Assembly: GCA_964484515.1 (NCBI GenBank) | Contig: CAZAGT010000010.1 | Location: 1 to 33,878 of the forward strand | Reading direction: 5' to 3' | DNA: 33,878 nucleotides | Source: CAZAGT01 sp964484515 | Lineage (GTDB): Bacteria > Desulfobacterota > DSM-4660 > Desulfatiglandales > HGW-15 | Shown: one piece after another, positions 26,101 to 32,464 of the stretch | How positions within the stretch are numbered: the first letter of the stretch is position 1 | How the letters are laid out: every line of letters begins with the position of its first letter | Notes under the pieces: generated by a model | Database searches by the model: none | Told to the model about the DNA's origin: nothing | Seen by the model: the letters and a program-made list of their open reading frames with translations, nothing else | Translations under genes and position numbers: made by a program

Positions 26101-26198
26101 ACCAATTCGTGGCTATGGAGGTTGCTTTGAGCAAGATGCAGAGTCAGAGTCAATGGCTCAGCGGTCAAATTAATGCCATCTACAGTGGCTGGGTATGA
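23151..26198 (+). CDS. fliD: Flagellar hook-associated protein 2 (filament cap), unusually long
   Basis: The 1015-residue protein caps the filament and folds exported flagellin. The N-terminal FliD domain is ~8-120 (LVSGLASGFDWRSMIDQLIAIERRP). The C-terminal FliD domain begins near 512 (IIDKITAFVDAYNEVSAYIS) and resumes near 925, ending in a coiled coil (MEARLDLKMENMINQFVAMEVALSKM). Most FliD proteins are 450-700 residues. Extra length comes from an insertion of ~300 residues in the C-terminal domain and from a repeated module of ~95 residues, once at ~341-440 and again at ~712-809 (shared GD.IA..GT, SG.[FY]TI, LLSEIE patterns). Start 23151 is preceded by GAGAGGGA; an in-frame ATG at 23100 adds 17 unconserved residues. 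Its own sigma-28-like promoter lies upstream. Confidence 0.95.
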   Translation: MALSTNLVSGLASGFDWRSMIDQLIAIERRPVDLVEEQKSEYESKLSEWQSFNTKLLALRSAAEGLKNPGDFSIFTPRMTTDNAGVEGSDLLSVTTSSFALPGSYDIEILALAKAQKLSSASFSSLTDALGSDYAGDILINGTAINISASDDLTDVRDRINNANTGTGATGVQANIVTYGDNDYRLILTSDATGQQGISLQNGSASDVVEQFGWKDKSASLKHSITGGAQSDAFSNKTQTIQSALSLSTTQTGTVRVNGQDVAIDFSSDSLEDVKDKIDALAGVSASILTAIDGNATSYRLQVDGTQNFEDSQNILETLGVLHNGTGDVQGTTSANAMTSQGGPVTASTMLTAIDGYYDWTSGDNIAISGTDHANNAVSGTFTISSSATVQDLLSEIETVFEANGNEIAVRLTSDGKIEIADMESGASLLSVTLTSNITDGDLDWGTFGALDQVREREITQGRDASVSVDGVIVTSADNSVADVLPGVTLNLLSADDSTTITLNIDRDVESIIDKITAFVDAYNEVSAYISQQQAYDEENESTGGVLFGDGTLSSVKSDLTSILIETVSGVSSDFSILGLIGINLDNEGQLNVDGSTLRGYLESNFEDIKSLFSANGSASSGAIEYLSHSRTTNAGDYELNITQAATRSTTTSDTSVAATLGSDETLTITAEGRTADIALTSDMTIVDIINSINAELATMYTESLAGSTAVQAGGSAVTAATKWTDIDGGQLVNGDVIAFTGTTRHGSSISGSYTINDTTADAVQGLLSEIESAFGDDITAAIDSSGHLIITDKYAGDSQLSLTFDYTGTLNGVNIFGSVLTSNPGGQEGRDALEINASSDASNRLVLTHDRYGSSHSFAISETSDLLWTGGDQTVANGKDVEGTINGETATGSGQTLTGDEGAENVEGLVVKYTGTDTGEVGNILLTLGVAELFDRALFHIADPYDGYLSFKQESLKSSIDLFETHIEEMEARLDLKMENMINQFVAMEVALSKMQSQSQWLSGQINAIYSGWV

Positions 26199-26296
26199 TT
26201 CCTTTGAATGACTCACCAGTCCGTTATCCTCAGCCAAAAGACCTTGAGCACTGAAAATCATTAGGTTAAGAATCCGATATAGGAGGAGAGATACAC

Positions 26297-26737
26297 ATGA
26301 CGTACGGAAAGACCATGGCTCGCTATCAAAAGACCAGTGTGGAAACAGCGCGGGATATTGACTTAGTTATCATGTGCTACGAAAAAGCCATTCAGTCTCT
26401 CACACAAGCTCAATCTCATTACGAAAGAGACGAATTTGAAGAAAAGGCCAAGAAATTGCAGAAGGCGCTGGACATCATTACCCATCTCCAAGGTTGCCTC
26501 GACTTTGAAAAAGGCGGCCAAATTGCTCGAAACTTGGACGCCCTTTACACCTATATGAACAAAAGGATGCTTGAGGTCGACATAAAGCACGATCCAGACG
26601 GTTTTTGTGACGTTATTAGAATTATGAATGAATTGAAGGGCGCGTGGGAAGGAATCAGCTCCCAGCCCGAAGACGGGATTGCAGACTTGCACGGAAACGC
26701 CCCCATGAAAACGCGTGCGGCCGGATTGGCGGCCTGA
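26297..26737 (+). CDS. fliS: Flagellin export chaperone FliS
   Basis: The 146-residue helical protein matches FliS: YQKTSVETARDIDLVIMCYEKAIQSL at the N terminus, then GCLDFEKGGQIARNLDALYTYMNKRMLEVD in the middle. FliS binds the C-terminal helix of flagellin in the cytoplasm and keeps it from polymerising before export. A strong ribosome site AGGAGGAGA precedes the ATG by ~8 bases. It follows fliD by about 100 bases with no terminator, so co-transcription is likely. The last ~25 residues are a variable tail. Confidence 0.95.
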   Translation: MTYGKTMARYQKTSVETARDIDLVIMCYEKAIQSLTQAQSHYERDEFEEKAKKLQKALDIITHLQGCLDFEKGGQIARNLDALYTYMNKRMLEVDIKHDPDGFCDVIRIMNELKGAWEGISSQPEDGIADLHGNAPMKTRAAGLAA

Positions 26738-26775
26738 TGTTCAAGGATTTCAGCAAGGATGACGATGTACCTTAT

Positions 26776-26791
26776 ATAAGCATGTGCTTAT
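26776..26791. promoter_or_regulatory. Short perfect palindrome between fliS and flaG
   Basis: ATAAGCA, two bases, TGCTTAT: a 16-bp dyad in the 141-base gap after fliS. It could be an operator or a weak RNA hairpin. There is no T-run and no matching second copy nearby. Confidence 0.3.
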
Positions 26792-26878
26792 CGAATATCT
26801 CCCGGATCCCGCTATCTCTACCGACGAGATGGGGAAAACTGCCTTCAAGAGAGGACATCCGGGAAGGAGACAAAGAAG

Positions 26879-27265
26879 ATGGAAAGCGTAGGCGTTATGA
26901 GATCCCAAGAGGCCACGGCGTCGGAGACCTTGGCCGGAATAAACCGAACGACTCCAAATCTGAGCCCTGAAGCGGACCTCAAGAAGACTGCGAAGCACCA
27001 GCAAGAGATTTCAGCAAAACCTGCCAACAACCCCGGCGCGAGTCAGGAAAAGATTGAGAAAATCGCCCAAGCGATGGAAGACTATGTAAATTCGATCCAG
27101 AGGGACCTGAAAATACAGGTGGATAAGGACACAGGCAACGTGATGGTCAAGATCATCTCAGCGGAGGACGGAAAGACGATCAGAGAGATTCCACCGGAAG
27201 AGCTCCTCGATCTCGCGGCGAAAATGGATGAAATGCTGGGTGCCCTATTCAGCAGTAAAGCGTGA
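26879..27265 (+). CDS. flaG: FlaG-family flagellar protein
   Basis: The 128-residue protein has the FlaG domain in its second half (~60-125): AMEDYVNSIQRDLKIQVDKDTGNVMVKIISAEDGKTIREIPPEELLDLAAKMDEM. This matches the family signature of a positively charged strand, a V-K-I strand and the REIPPEE turn. The first ~55 residues are polar and look disordered, as is usual. FlaG affects filament length in several bacteria and is commonly encoded beside fliD and fliS, as here. AAGGAGA lies ~9 bases before the ATG. Confidence 0.93.
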   Translation: MESVGVMRSQEATASETLAGINRTTPNLSPEADLKKTAKHQQEISAKPANNPGASQEKIEKIAQAMEDYVNSIQRDLKIQVDKDTGNVMVKIISAEDGKTIREIPPEELLDLAAKMDEMLGALFSSKA

Positions 27266-27620
27266 CATGGCCCACTTTTCCTGCCTCAAACCTTGTCACG
27301 AAATCCTCACCTGTTTCATCTACCGGTCCCTCTCAGGGGCGATATTCTCGATCGGGCGCTACGGATCCGGCACGACATGGTGGTTCAATCTTAATTGACC
27401 GGCTACACCGAGAAGAGGAGAACGACCGCCGGGGCAGCTCAAAAGCTGCTGACTGTCATCCATGAGACAGCTGTCGTTGACCGTCTCCAAGCATGCAGCC
27501 CATATTCCACCCAATTCAGACGTATCCCTTTTGGAAGCCTCCAAGCGAGTGACGCCTCAACCTGTTTGAAGCTGCCGGGTCGTTGCTTCACGTGAAAGCA
27601 GAGACTTGGATGTGTAAACC
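27266..27620 (+). other. Gap between flaG and the response regulator
   Basis: These 355 bases hold no gene I can support; short frames here resemble nothing known. One small perfect hairpin (GCAGCT, CAAA, AGCTGC) lies near 27434-27449 without a T-run. No promoter close to sigma-70, sigma-28 or sigma-54 consensus was found, although a change of operon here is plausible. Confidence 0.5.
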
Positions 27621-28322
27621 ATGACGTCGGATCTCCTGCAGAAATTGAAAATCCTCATCGTTGATGACGACAAGAAACTTCTTGCTCTGCTCGAAAGCCT
27701 CCTGCTCGAAGAGAAACACGAGGTTATCACCTGCCAATCCGGCCTTGAGGCCATCAAAAAATGTCAAGAGCAGCATTTTGATCTCCTGATCACCGACCTT
27801 ATGATGCCGGGGGCCAGCGGAATCGAGGTCTTGAAAGAAAGTCGCAAGAACCAGCCCGATTGTCTTGTCATCATCATTACCGGCTACGCTTCCCTTGAGA
27901 CGGCCGTGGAGGCCATTAGGGAAGGAGCATACGACTACATCACGAAGCCCTTCAAATTGGAGGAACTCAAAATCGTCGTCAATAACGCTCGGGAAAAGAT
28001 CGGCTTGATTCGCGAAAACCGAAGGTTACTAGAGGAACTTCAAGACGCCTCGGAGCAATTGTACATGGTCAAGAAGGTCATGGGGACTCAAACCGACGAT
28101 GAGGTAGCGCATGAGACACCCCACCAAGCAAGAAATCGGGACCGCCCTCTCATAGCGGGAAGCATGTTACCCTCCTACTATTTGGACAACCAGAAGGTGG
28201 GAACGGGAGGATCATTCCTAAGCGATCTAGAACGGATTTCAGACCTCAGAAGCAAAGGATACTTGTCAGAAGAGGAATTCTCCCTATGCAAGTCGAGACT
28301 CTTAAAGAATCTGAAACACTGA
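27621..28322 (+). CDS. Response regulator with C-terminal SHOCT-like segment
   Basis: The 233-residue protein has a complete receiver domain (~8-125): acidic pocket VDDD (15-17), phosphorylation site D59 in ITDLMMPG, T87 in IITGYA and K109 in ITKPF. A coiled-coil helix (~125-150) and a variable linker follow. The final ~35 residues (FLSDLERISDLRSKGYLSEEEFSLCKSRLL) look like a SHOCT domain, a short oligomerisation motif. There is no DNA-binding or known output domain. It may act as a phosphorylation-controlled scaffold or partner for the HD-GYP regulator encoded next, whose gene overlaps this one. Confidence 0.87.
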   Translation: MTSDLLQKLKILIVDDDKKLLALLESLLLEEKHEVITCQSGLEAIKKCQEQHFDLLITDLMMPGASGIEVLKESRKNQPDCLVIIITGYASLETAVEAIREGAYDYITKPFKLEELKIVVNNAREKIGLIRENRRLLEELQDASEQLYMVKKVMGTQTDDEVAHETPHQARNRDRPLIAGSMLPSYYLDNQKVGTGGSFLSDLERISDLRSKGYLSEEEFSLCKSRLLKNLKH

Positions 28323-29848
28323 TGACCCAAGATCTTGGCCGCCTCAAGGTCATGGTGGTGGACGACGAAGCAACCATATGCGATACCTTGCGACAGTTCC
28401 TGCAGAGTCTGGGGATCCACGACGTTCAAACCGCCGTCAACGGCCGGGAAGCACTCTCCTTAGTCAATCAAGGATTCTACGACTACGTATTCCTTGATCT
28501 TATGATGCCTGAGATCAACGGCATGGAGATACTGCAGAAAATCAATGGGGCCCACCAACTCACCAGCGTGATCATCATGACAGGTTACCCTACGATGGAT
28601 GCGGTCATCAACGCAATGCACAATGGTGCTTCCGACTTCCTCGTAAAACCCTTCCGATTTCAGGACGTCAAGTTATCTTTGGAGCGAATTCAACGTCTCC
28701 GCGATCTCATGAAAAGAAATTGGCTGCTGAGTCAGGAGTTGGAAAAAAAGAAAGAGGTCGAGCAACTCAACCAAGAACTACGAAAGCGAATCCGGCAGCA
28801 AACGATCCTTTATAATATTGTAGATTCACTCTCACAGATGAATCGTTCCGAAAACCTTTACCACCATGTTGTCAAACAGTCGCTGGAATCCTGTAGCGCT
28901 GAGAAGGCCTGCTTTCTGATTTACGACCAGGGAGACCACTCCCTCCTCGCTTTGGCTCAGCAGGGGCTCGAGGGAGTCTCCGCCGGCACCCAGTTCGTTC
29001 TCGAACAGAAGCAAGATGGTCGGTCCAGCCTGGACCAAAGCGTTGTCAGGGCTTGCTTAGGAAAACCAACCACAACGGCCATATCCTTAAAGCATACCGT
29101 CCGCGACAACGGCCTCATCGCCGTCCCCTTCAAAATCAGGAAAGAACCGTTCGGGGTCCTTCTCGTGGCGGGCAAGACCGGCGGAAAGGGATTTGACGAA
29201 GAAGATGAGTTCATTCTCAACTTCATAGCCGAAAAAGCGGCCCTGAATATCGAAAACATCGCTCTCTACGACAACCTCAAACAGAGCCTGATCGCCTCCT
29301 TGATGTCCCTCGTCAGTGCGATCGAGGCCAAGGATGCCTACACCCAGCAGCACTCTTCAAGAGTGACCGAGTACGCGGTCGATATTGCCTTTGAGATGGG
29401 ATGCCCCCAGGATGACCTCGAACGGCTCGAATCGAGTGCCCCCCTGCATGACATTGGCAAGATCGGTGTCCGAGACAGCATCCTGAACAAACCGGATCCC
29501 CTGAACGAGGCTGAATACGCACAGATAAAATCCCATCCGGTGATCGGTGAAAATATTGTCGTCCCCTTGGGGCTCGATCGAGACGAACTGGCTATTATCA
29601 GAAACCATCATGAACGATGGGACGGCGGCGGATATCCCGACGGTCTCAAAAAAGAGGAGACACCTCTCCTTGCAAGGATCCTTGCCGTGGCGGACGCCTT
29701 TGATGCCATGAGCGTGAATCGGGCGTATCGGCAGGCCCTGCCCCTGACCAAATGCCTCCAGGAGTTAAGGGACCATAGCGGATCTCAATTCGATCCTGAT
29801 GTCGTTGGCATAGCGATCCCCTTGTTGGCTGATAGCTATAAGGGATAA
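28286..29848 (+). CDS. REC-GAF-HD-GYP protein (probable c-di-GMP phosphodiesterase)
   Basis: The protein has a receiver domain (~20-135; D71 in FLDLMMPE, T99, K121 in VKPF), a coiled coil, a GAF sensor domain (~165-325) and a C-terminal HD-GYP domain. The HD-GYP metal site HDIGKIG is at ~388-394 and HHERWDGGGYPDG at ~439-452. Both signatures are intact, so it should hydrolyse c-di-GMP, with activity set by phosphorylation and by whatever binds GAF. ATG 28286 has AGAGGA nine bases upstream and overlaps the previous gene by 37 bases. ATG 28322, overlapping the previous stop as ATGA, is also plausible and starts 12 residues later. It probably links signalling to motility together with the PilZ protein downstream. 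Confidence 0.9.
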   Translation: MQVETLKESETLMTQDLGRLKVMVVDDEATICDTLRQFLQSLGIHDVQTAVNGREALSLVNQGFYDYVFLDLMMPEINGMEILQKINGAHQLTSVIIMTGYPTMDAVINAMHNGASDFLVKPFRFQDVKLSLERIQRLRDLMKRNWLLSQELEKKKEVEQLNQELRKRIRQQTILYNIVDSLSQMNRSENLYHHVVKQSLESCSAEKACFLIYDQGDHSLLALAQQGLEGVSAGTQFVLEQKQDGRSSLDQSVVRACLGKPTTTAISLKHTVRDNGLIAVPFKIRKEPFGVLLVAGKTGGKGFDEEDEFILNFIAEKAALNIENIALYDNLKQSLIASLMSLVSAIEAKDAYTQQHSSRVTEYAVDIAFEMGCPQDDLERLESSAPLHDIGKIGVRDSILNKPDPLNEAEYAQIKSHPVIGENIVVPLGLDRDELAIIRNHHERWDGGGYPDGLKKEETPLLARILAVADAFDAMSVNRAYRQALPLTKCLQELRDHSGSQFDPDVVGIAIPLLADSYKG

Positions 29849-30265
29849 CAGGCTCCTCAGCAGGACCCCTGAGCTCCAACACACCTCCTTCTGAAACCGA
29901 TTCCATCTCAGAATCCGGGATTGCCAAAAGCCGTGTTTTCGATTATACTCCTTTCTCAATGTGCGGTTGGGTTTTGGCTTTGGGATGGTTGCTCCATTAT
30001 CGGTTCAAATCACGCCTTGCGCCCACTCGGGCAGATATGTGAGCCCAGCAGACTGGAACGTCCAGCGGGGATCCGCTCCTTGTGCTGCGATCGGAGCCAT
30101 GCAGGCCTAGAATTCAGTCACCACCCCCACCGCCCCTCATTGACGTCGTTTGAAGACAGTTCATCTCGTCAGGGACTCGGTGGCTTGCCCGCCGGAGCCC
30201 CCCTATGCAACGAAGGGAATAGATGTAGACTCCCGCTGATATCGTCTTGATCCGCAGGGTGGTTT
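29849..30265 (+). other. 417-base gap: sigma-70-like promoter and long GC-rich leader
   Basis: No coding region is supported here. A near-consensus sigma-70 promoter at 29921-29949 implies a transcript of ~300 bases ahead of the PilZ gene. Within it, three short perfect hairpins follow closely: GCCC-ACTC-GGGC at 30021-30032, CTGGA-ACG-TCCAG at 30053-30065, and AGCGG-GGAT-CCGCT at 30064-30077. It does not match the c-di-GMP riboswitch patterns I know. Confidence 0.5.
29921..29949 (+). promoter_or_regulatory. Sigma-70-type promoter upstream of the PilZ gene
   Basis: TTGCCA, 17 bases, TATACT: five of six consensus bases in each element with ideal spacing. The start site would be near 29956, leaving a ~310-base leader before the PilZ gene, unless the transcript is a separate small RNA. 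Confidence 0.65.
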
Positions 30266-30844
30266 ATGAGTCATTCAAATAGGCGCAAATACTTCCGCAT
30301 GGAATTGAGCATCCCGGCGAAGTGGCGGGCCTTGACGGACGAAGAGACCAAGCTGGTACGCGAAGGATACGGGGACCAGCTTTTTCGGCGGTATCATTTA
30401 CCGACTCCCGTTGATGAACTGCTGGAGCAGGTGGATCCGGGATCGCCCGAAGAAAAACTCTATCGCTGCGTTCAGTTGATCAGCAACAAGCTCGATTTCA
30501 TCATCGATCAGATGCAGGCGGAATCTTCCGATGACCTACGTTCATCGGCCGATATTATTGAGCTGAGTGGTTCTGGTCTCAGATTTGTCTGCCGTGAATA
30601 CCTCTCGCAGGGTTGCCTCCTCGAAATGGACCTCGTGATCCCGGGGGCTTACCACCATCGAGTGGAGCTTGTCGTGGAAGTGGTCAGGGTGAAAAGAATC
30701 GACGACGGTTTCATTACGGCCGCCAAGATCATCGATGTTGATGAAGCCGACCGTGAATCGATCGTGAGGGTCGTGTTTGAGCGACAAAGAAGAGAGTTGA
30801 GAGGGATTCGATCGGACGAGGAGGAGCGCCAAGGTGATCGTTGA
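30266..30844 (+). CDS. PilZ-domain protein (c-di-GMP effector)
   Basis: The 192-residue protein has the two c-di-GMP binding features of PilZ. An N-terminal RxxxR motif lies in RRKYFRMEL (R7-R11), and the strand signature IIELSGSGLRF lies near 98-108, where the usual D/N is replaced by E in [DN]xSxxG. Between them is a helical insertion (~25-90), which makes the arrangement longer than a simple PilZ. The C-terminal strands are typical (VVEVVRVKRIDDGFITAAKIIDVDE). PilZ proteins bind c-di-GMP and adjust flagellar motors or polysaccharide synthesis. AGGGTGG precedes the ATG. The stop overlaps the following kinase-like gene by 11 bases, so the two are made together. Confidence 0.83.
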   Translation: MSHSNRRKYFRMELSIPAKWRALTDEETKLVREGYGDQLFRRYHLPTPVDELLEQVDPGSPEEKLYRCVQLISNKLDFIIDQMQAESSDDLRSSADIIELSGSGLRFVCREYLSQGCLLEMDLVIPGAYHHRVELVVEVVRVKRIDDGFITAAKIIDVDEADRESIVRVVFERQRRELRGIRSDEEERQGDR

Positions 30845-31565
30845 AATGTCCCTACAAGACCTGGTCAAACTGTACCAATTTGCCTCAATCGGCAAGGTCA
30901 TTGATGGATTATTACACAATCTCAATGGCCCGCTACAGAACCTCGGCATGTATATAGAGCTGATGAATCATTCGCGCTTCGCTTCGGAGAGAACAATCCC
31001 GGAGTCGAGTCATCAGCTGGACAACCGCCTGGAGCGCATGGAAGAAGAGGTCGACCATATCAACGATCTCATCAAGACCACCTTCATGAGGGCCAATCCC
31101 CATGGGGATCGGCACGACTGTATGGACTTGGGTGAGTTCCTGAGGCGGGAATTGTCTTTTCTGGATAGCAACCTATATTTCAAACATCATGTTCGGACGG
31201 AGATCGATTTTGAGGAGGAGCTTCCCATCGTCACTCGGCTTCCCGAGGGTGTGCTTCAAGGGTTGAGCTGGCTGATGCAATCCCTTGTCGAGGAATTGGA
31301 GCGACAGCAGGTCAAGCAGTTAACAATCAAAGCCCATCGGATTGATCCGTGCTGGCAGATCACCCTGACGGCCAGCGACGGTTCTCTTTCGGAAAGGTTT
31401 GTCGATATTCTGAACCTGGATACTTCTGGCTCACAACTTCTGAGAATTGAGCATGAGAATTACGGGGCGGTCCTATCGCTGGCGGTCTTGAAGTCGGATC
31501 GGGTCTCTGTCTCCAGTCGGATCGGACTGGAAGAATCGACCATCATGGTCAGCATTCAAGGCTGA
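30834..31565 (+). CDS. Histidine-kinase-like protein with degenerate ATPase domain
   Basis: The 243-residue protein has a dimerisation/phosphoacceptor-like helix pair with an H-box, GLLHNLNGPLQNLGMYIELM (~25-45), of the type seen in sensor kinases (HxLxxPL). A coiled helix follows. The C-terminal half should be the ATP-binding domain, but the N-box asparagines and the G1/G2 glycine loops are not recognisable (only LSWLMQSLVEELE and TASDGSL). It may be a pseudo-kinase, a histidine phosphotransfer-type protein, or a diverged kinase. It lacks membrane segments. The GTG at 30834 is chosen because GGAGGAG lies eight bases upstream; ATG at 30846 is an alternative. The overlap with the PilZ gene suggests a working pair. 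Confidence 0.65.
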   Translation: MIVEMSLQDLVKLYQFASIGKVIDGLLHNLNGPLQNLGMYIELMNHSRFASERTIPESSHQLDNRLERMEEEVDHINDLIKTTFMRANPHGDRHDCMDLGEFLRRELSFLDSNLYFKHHVRTEIDFEEELPIVTRLPEGVLQGLSWLMQSLVEELERQQVKQLTIKAHRIDPCWQITLTASDGSLSERFVDILNLDTSGSQLLRIEHENYGAVLSLAVLKSDRVSVSSRIGLEESTIMVSIQG

Positions 31566-31571
31566 GTGTCT

Positions 31572-31596
31572 TCCGGCGGCGCCCCGAATCGCCGGA
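31572..31596. other. Hairpin in the convergent gap after the kinase-like gene
   Basis: TCCGGCG, 11-base loop, CGCCGGA: a perfect seven-base-pair dyad just after the stop at 31565. No T-run follows, so it is at best a weak terminator or an RNA stabiliser between two convergent genes. Confidence 0.4.
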
Positions 31597-31685
31597 TGGA
31601 AGCCCTCGGACGGATTCCTCTCCAGACCTCTCGGAGCCGCCCTGCCATGAGCACGCGACATAACAAAGGCCGCCGAGATGCGATC

Positions 31686-32150
31686 CTAAATATAATCCCC
31701 TCTTTCGAACTTCGCGATCTCAGTCCCTATGGTGAGTAGTGTCTCTGAAATCAGAGGCCTCAGTCTCTCCGGTACGCCCGGCTCCGACACGAGGCCCTGG
31801 AGGCCTTCCATCTTCTCCCGCAAGTGGGTTATGAGCGGGCCCATGGTCGAAATAGGTTTAGAGGGGTCTCCCAGCTTTGCTGCGTAGAAATCGATGATAT
31901 CCAAGGCCTCCTGGATTCCCTCCAAAACCCGCATTTTCGCCCCGTCCTTCACCTCCGTCACGCCTTCCCCGATAAGAACCCCATGAGTGACCGGCACCGG
32001 ATGATTCTGAATGGGGATGTCTTGTCCCCGATCATCGCGGGAAATCACCTGGTTCATGACCTTCTGGAACTCGCCTTGTTTTGTCTCCTTATTGTCCGCC
32101 TTTTTGAGGGCTTCCTGAAGGTGGGAGCCCAGGCCCTCGTCCACTTTCAT
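31686..32150 (-). CDS. Unknown small protein of the flagellar locus, sigma-54 controlled
   Basis: The 154-residue soluble protein has a polar N-terminal half and a helical C-terminal half (residues ~75-154; LEGIQEALDIIDFYAAKLGDP, then LRPLISETLLTIGTEIAKFERGDYI). I recall similar C-terminal patterns, ending KF-RGDY, from small uncharacterised proteins in flagellar regions of Desulfobacterota, but cannot name a family. It has no signal peptide or membrane segment. The start is firm: AAGGAGGAT lies just upstream of the ATG. A near-consensus sigma-54 promoter sits ~40 bases before it, the class usual for hook-basal-body genes. It is not recognisably FlgM or FlgN. A flagellar assembly or regulatory role is inferred from promoter and context only. 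Confidence 0.8.
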   Translation of the reverse strand: MKVDEGLGSHLQEALKKADNKETKQGEFQKVMNQVISRDDRGQDIPIQNHPVPVTHGVLIGEGVTEVKDGAKMRVLEGIQEALDIIDFYAAKLGDPSKPISTMGPLITHLREKMEGLQGLVSEPGVPERLRPLISETLLTIGTEIAKFERGDYI

Positions 32151-32197
32151 GGATCTATCCTCCTTGGTCGTGGGGTCTTATTCGTCAATCTCTGATT

Positions 32198-32215
32198 ATG
32201 CAAGAGATCTGCCAC
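32198..32215 (-). promoter_or_regulatory. Sigma-54 promoter of the minus-strand unknown gene
   Basis: Read on the minus strand: TGGCAG, five bases, TTGCAT. The GG of -24 and GC of -12 are exactly ten bases apart and nine of the ten core positions of TGGCAC-N5-TTGC are met. The start site would be near 32188, giving a ~38-base leader. Confidence 0.8.
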
Positions 32216-32315
32216 GGCTCGCGGCGCGCACAGCCTGCCTCCGGCGATGCTGATCCTGCCGAAGGGAGGAAAATTGTGCCGGGCAGGGGAACTTTAGGGA
32301 CCCTTTCCGTCGGAT

Positions 32316-32343
32316 TCAAGCGACAGGGCCTTTTTGCCGATGA
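32316..32343 (+). promoter_or_regulatory. Sigma-28 promoter of the short rod-type gene
   Basis: TCAAGCGA, 12 bases, GCCGATGA. The -10 matches seven of eight FliA consensus bases, and the -35 begins with the same TCAAG and same spacing as the fliC promoter. It lies ~120 bases before the downstream gene. Confidence 0.75.
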
Positions 32344-32464
32344 TTAGGGAATACGATTTCATTGAATAGGCGTCAGCCGAAAAATGCTTCGATCCACTTC
32401 AAAAAACGAAGGATTTACGGAATATTAGAAGACAAACCACCGAAGGGTGGGCGGAGGATCGGCG

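Larger units (their letters stand above)
32151..32464. other. Divergent intergenic region with sigma-54 and sigma-28 promoters
   Basis: This 314-base gap separates two divergent flagellar genes. It contains the minus-strand sigma-54 promoter near 32198-32215 and the plus-strand sigma-28 promoter at 32316-32343. The GC-rich centre (32215-32300) may contain activator sites, but no clear dyad was identified. Confidence 0.7.

Noticed and set aside
26273..26280. TCCGATAT before fliS as a sigma-28 -10 element
   Set aside because: The predicted start site would fall inside the fliS ribosome site and the -35 match is poor. fliS is more likely read from the fliD promoter.
26737..26970. Plus-strand frame overlapping the fliS stop (ATGA), 77 codons
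   Set aside because: It overlaps the well-supported flaG start by over 90 bases in another frame, and its composition is not protein-like.
27262..27465. 67-codon frame starting inside the flaG stop
   Set aside because: Low-complexity, serine/proline-rich translation with no similarity I recognise and no ribosome site beyond the overlap.
29956..30240. c-di-GMP riboswitch (GEMM) or 6S RNA in the leader before the PilZ gene
   Set aside because: Core sequence patterns of these RNAs could not be found; only short generic hairpins are present.
29921..30250. 109-codon plus-strand frame in the gap before the PilZ gene
   Set aside because: It begins with TTG at the -35 of a good promoter, lacks a ribosome site, and its translation is not protein-like.
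31686..32150. Anti-sigma factor FlgM or chaperone FlgN
   Set aside because: Length and sequence do not fit FlgM (~100 residues with a C-terminal sigma-28-binding region), and no FlgN pattern was seen.
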